Positions 16,101 through 18,134 of a stretch of 18,134 nucleotides of DNA are shown in pieces. The position numbers were made by a program, and so were the translations under genes. Source of the DNA: Candidatus Cloacimonadota bacterium (lineage in GTDB: Bacteria; Cloacimonadota; Cloacimonadia; Cloacimonadales; TCS61); NCBI GenBank assembly GCA_030628755.1, contig DAOVQH010000010.1, positions 1-18,134 of the forward strand, written 5' to 3'. The stretch's first letter is position 1. The number at the start of each line of letters is the position of its first letter. Below the pieces are notes generated by a model. That model was not told the DNA's origin, did no database searches, and was given only the letters and a program-made list of their open reading frames with translations.

Positions 16101-18134
16101 GTTCCATAAACAGGATCTTCTTTTATATTAACTGAAAAATAATCCGCTATTTCATTAAGATCAGAAGTTTCATCATCATCGGCAAGAACAAAGGTTGTTG
16201 TACTCGTTGTTTCAAAACTCACACTCGATGATGTTCCCAAAGTGACCCCTGTTCTAAATGTATAACCGAATTCTCCCCCGATACCATCAACAGTCATTCC
16301 GATTTTAGCGCCAAACTCTGCACTTACAGTACTCTCAAATTCAATTGTTTGTGTTTGGGTTGTAGAAGTTTCTTCCTCATAAGTATATCCTGCTCCGGCA
16401 TTGAAAGATAAATTATCCGGATGATTCGGATTTAAAACAGCGTTTGCTTTATTATTTTCATTGTTTACAAGGAAAGTGTTCCATAAAGCAGCAGATAGCG
16501 TATCACCTATTGTTTCCAGGTTTGGTATAACCGTATTTCTAATCTGATTATCAGTATAAATATACACTGTAGCAAATCCGTCCGGTGTAACCATTACACA
16601 CGTATCTATGATAACTGTTTGAGCAGAATCATTCCATGATAGCTCGTTTGTAACTCCCCAGATAAGGTTCATTGCACCACCCACGAATACATCTGCACCA
16701 TCTCCGATAACCTGATCTTCTTCAGAAGTTGTATATTCTTCACTGGTAGAAAATGTGAGTTCGTGTTCCATGCTTTGTGTTTGTTGTTTTTGCATGGTTA
16801 ATCCTAAATCAAAATCCGCAGTAATATCGATTTCAGATTCTACACTGAAAAATGGTGTCCCTACTGCAATAGTTATATCCGGTCCCAGGTGAATATTTGC
16901 AAAAATATTATGCTCACTATCTGTACATACGGAAGTTCCAAAACCAATAGAATGACTACTACTCTGGGTAAATGAAGTAAAACTGCCATCTCCGGGAGGA
17001 TCGTGGAGGATCATAATAGGAATTTCCGGAGAAGTAGTTGCATAAGTACTTTCCGTAGGTTTTACTCCTTCAGTCAGGACCCAAACAGTCTGCGTAACAA
17101 AGCGGTTCAGATCAGTATCATTTGCTGTAAATTCCAGCTTTTTCTGGTATTGTCGCCCGCAACCTGATAACATATTTGGTAAATAGGGAGCAAATATATA
17201 AGTAAAGATGGTTGTATCCTCGAAAGCTGTTTCAGTTTCACCGGTAGTTCCCACTTCATCTAATATAGTCAGAGCACAATCATTTAGACAGGTTACCTGG
17301 TCGGGATGTCCGTCACAGCTATAATCTTCAGATACCTGAACCTCAATTTCAGCCCATTCATTTTGATGAAGAACATAAAACGTATGTACAGTATCCGCAG
17401 GGAAATGCTGTAACTGAAGTGTATCCGAGAAAGCCAGGTTAATATTCATTGGTGCCCGCCAGTTAAATGTGATGATGTCAGTTGTGTCCACAATTGAAAC
17501 AGATTGAGTATCGAACGGATTTTGCGCTAATGAGTCCAGTGCTGCAGGAATACCATTTCCTCGATAATAAACAGAGACATTATATTCTAAAGGAGGTAAT
17601 CCGGCAACGATTATCGAGCCATCATCCTGCCAATTATTTGTAATGCTGATCGCTGCTGGATTTGTCGGTGATTGCGGGATCATCGATGGAACTCCACTCA
17701 CAGTGCAGGTTGTATCAATAATAATTCCAAAATTTTCGCTTGTTGTTTTTATCGTTATTTCAAAACTTCCAATTGCAAAATCATCTTCGGGACCACCTTT
17801 GACTGAAACTGTTAAACTATCAGTATCATAATCAAGAAAATCGATATTTATTTGAGGAACAGACAGGTTTTCTAAAAACCAGGTGCGATTAAACTGATGT
17901 CCACAATATGATACGGACAGATAATAATCACCGCCATGTTCAAAGTCATACACAAAATTACCGTTTTCGTCGGTTATTATTGGCGGAATAGCTTCCTCGT
18001 CATTTACCAGGATATGAGCACCCTGGATAAAGCAGTATGTATTATCATATTTGATATTGCCGGTAACTTGAATCTGTGAGTTATCCATAAAGTTAATATT
18101 ATCAGCATTTGTATTACTTGGTGATAAGGTAACA
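13157..18134 (-). CDS. Giant surface protein with carboxypeptidase-regulatory, Ig-like and FnIII-like modules, 5' end outside window
   Basis: The frame is open past the ATG at 18088 to the window edge (reading VTLSPSNTNADNINF before it), and that ATG is followed by no signal peptide, so the true N-terminus is outside. Numbering from it over 1643 residues: carboxypeptidase-regulatory-like beta domain 1-80; Cys-containing beta region about 240-330; Ser/Thr-rich amphipathic strand regions about 382-452 and 560-633; Ig-like domains, including an SbsA-like one about 913-1027; a BACON-like domain about 1027-1133 ('EWLSASPFEG'); then modules A-B-B-A (A with 'ECRG' about 1135-1257 and 1452-1561; B with 'GWSWI/GWNWI' and 'KNQTxxxQ' about 1262-1335 and 1346-1427); and an FnIII-like module 1562-1643 ending KFYYVVASTD. 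All domains are of the binding or structural type; no active site is seen. A large surface or extracellular protein is the safe call; specific function unknown. Confidence 0.88.
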   Translation of the reverse strand, partial: VTLSPSNTNADNINFMDNSQIQVTGNIKYDNTYCFIQGAHILVNDEEAIPPIITDENGNFVYDFEHGGDYYLSVSYCGHQFNRTWFLENLSVPQINIDFLDYDTDSLTVSVKGGPEDDFAIGSFEITIKTTSENFGIIIDTTCTVSGVPSMIPQSPTNPAAISITNNWQDDGSIIVAGLPPLEYNVSVYYRGNGIPAALDSLAQNPFDTQSVSIVDTTDIITFNWRAPMNINLAFSDTLQLQHFPADTVHTFYVLHQNEWAEIEVQVSEDYSCDGHPDQVTCLNDCALTILDEVGTTGETETAFEDTTIFTYIFAPYLPNMLSGCGRQYQKKLEFTANDTDLNRFVTQTVWVLTEGVKPTESTYATTSPEIPIMILHDPPGDGSFTSFTQSSSHSIGFGTSVCTDSEHNIFANIHLGPDITIAVGTPFFSVESEIDITADFDLGLTMQKQQTQSMEHELTFSTSEEYTTSEEDQVIGDGADVFVGGAMNLIWGVTNELSWNDSAQTVIIDTCVMVTPDGFATVYIYTDNQIRNTVIPNLETIGDTLSAALWNTFLVNNENNKANAVLNPNHPDNLSFNAGAGYTYEEETSTTQTQTIEFESTVSAEFGAKIGMTVDGIGGEFGYTFRTGVTLGTSSSVSFETTSTTTFVLADDDETSDLNEIADYFSVNIKEDPVYGTPVFNLLSGATSCPWEPNTLAREGVSFSAESNSALNLPGGTIPAFILNLGNTSQTNEDRRYYLKLNNSSNPGGATIKINGVTIENMMQFDVPAGEAVQAVMTVEQGPVAYEYYDIELKFFSLEDENNDGPEGHYFEFVQLFDISWEPPYSQVQFDSPQDNWLINSANDDTMMITLSGYDITKPHFDCLKMQYKHPGDENWNPAFTIPYDTLLVNPYYIDYPWVVDNLTDGSYLIRAAAYDSIHAPYYTDNLTGLIDRQEPAVVGLPTPIDGILNVDDQISVSYTESIDPNMLYLATIIVTDLNTQDPVPFVAQAVDNQLIITLTVPNQYIENDILNVSVQNIYDLYGNCQTEETEWEMYVNRNPVGWNTGRIEVIKAIGTSLTISAGLINSGGYTQSYVITDYPDSLYHPDLATHTPEWLSASPFEGQLVALDQQTIEFDISNQIGFGVYQVDLVANTSMGNEILEIEVNVLSNPPVWATNPIGNFDYSMTITGQLLIEGEISTDVNDIIGAFILNGTGEYECRGYASTKLVPYFQDVYQFYLTIHSDVDYGDDIIFRVWDASTNKEHYGIAEQYTFMAGAIYGTPVTPEIIHVSSDLIQTIQCNNGWSWISTNLLNAQTMAIDFVLSSISPQQNDFIKNQTEYAQFTPGLGWVGTLDTLTTIEMYKIKLVEQDELQVIGALEDPVITSIPYGSGWNWIGYLPHISISVNEALADIGNLVTGDLVKNQTGFSQYIEGYGWFGSLLFMNPGDGYMLNTQNSGSFNYPDYVIEMLEPPIFKPNNNIIAMRNPAGWEVNPLNFEYSSNITAVIYQNGEIINSENILLGAFHNDECRGVAAPIEVLGQWMFFLTVYSNTLNDTITYKAYFSETEEIMMLNETTLFMNNQILGNPLDPFIFNITIGTLEAPQNLSISVETNDIILRWDKVTNANSYKVFASDSPDGTFFEVTNDGIFGTERDDTITWTVTIPVDNRKFYYVVASTD
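13408..14685 (-). repeat. A-B-B-A internal module duplication (within giant gene)
   Basis: Module A appears at about 14320-14685 and 13408-13733. Both have an 'IIGAF/LLGAF' start, a Cys-Arg-Gly box ('ECRGYAS', 'ECRGVAA'), 'FxLTxxS' and a late 'G-T/N-P' turn. Module B appears at about 14085-14304 and 13810-14050. Both have 'GWxWI' near the start, 'KNQTxxxQ' in the middle and 'GxGWxGxL' after it. The order in the protein is A1-B1-B2-A2. Confidence 0.8.

Overview
The window is AT-rich bacterial DNA holding five protein genes plus unusually structured intergenic DNA. Four kinds of gene content point to the Cloacimonadota-like part of the FCB group, at moderate confidence (inference from protein style; no rRNA or other marker is present): large secreted mosaics that end in a fibronectin type III-like module with the terminus KFYYVVAST, LamG and FG-GAP cassettes, a tricorn-like exported S41 peptidase, and an AAA/DUF4143 ATPase.

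Layout. (1) 1-1572 (+): 3' part of a gene for a beta-solenoid plus HEAT-repeat protein, cut by the left edge. (2) 1580-1761: a MITE-like hairpin element. (3) 1792-4851 (+): a complete tricorn-like protease with a signal peptide. (4) 4968-6275 (-): an AAA+ ATPase with DUF4143, convergent with the protease. (5) 6453-6645: a second MITE-like element with 16-bp perfect terminal inverted repeats, related to the first. (6) 6669-7475 (+): a small lipoprotein. (7) 7494-7653: a strong hairpin and a broken duplicate of a C-terminal module. (8) 7654-12642 (-): a 1662-residue secreted LamG/FG-GAP/beta-helix protein. (9) 12643-13156: a 514-bp spacer with several hairpins. (10) 13157-18134 (-): a second giant surface protein, cut by the right edge.

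How the genes relate. Gene products 1, 3, 6, 8 and 10 look exported or surface-directed: the protease and lipoprotein carry clear export signals, gene 8 has a signal peptide, and the N-termini of genes 1 and 10 lie outside the window. The two minus-strand giants share the same C-terminal module and homologous 3' flanks, so they are duplicated members of one family. There is no evidence for a single pathway operon.

Most interesting points: the two related terminal-inverted-repeat elements, each ending 23-30 bp before the start codon of an exported protein and each carrying a different internal hairpin sequence; and the giant-gene 3' ends, where the C-terminal module and the DNA after its stop codon appear to have been duplicated together, with one copy having lost its stop and gained a basic tail and another surviving as an in-frame remnant behind two TGA codons. 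No CRISPR array, tRNA, rRNA, transposase or integrase was seen.
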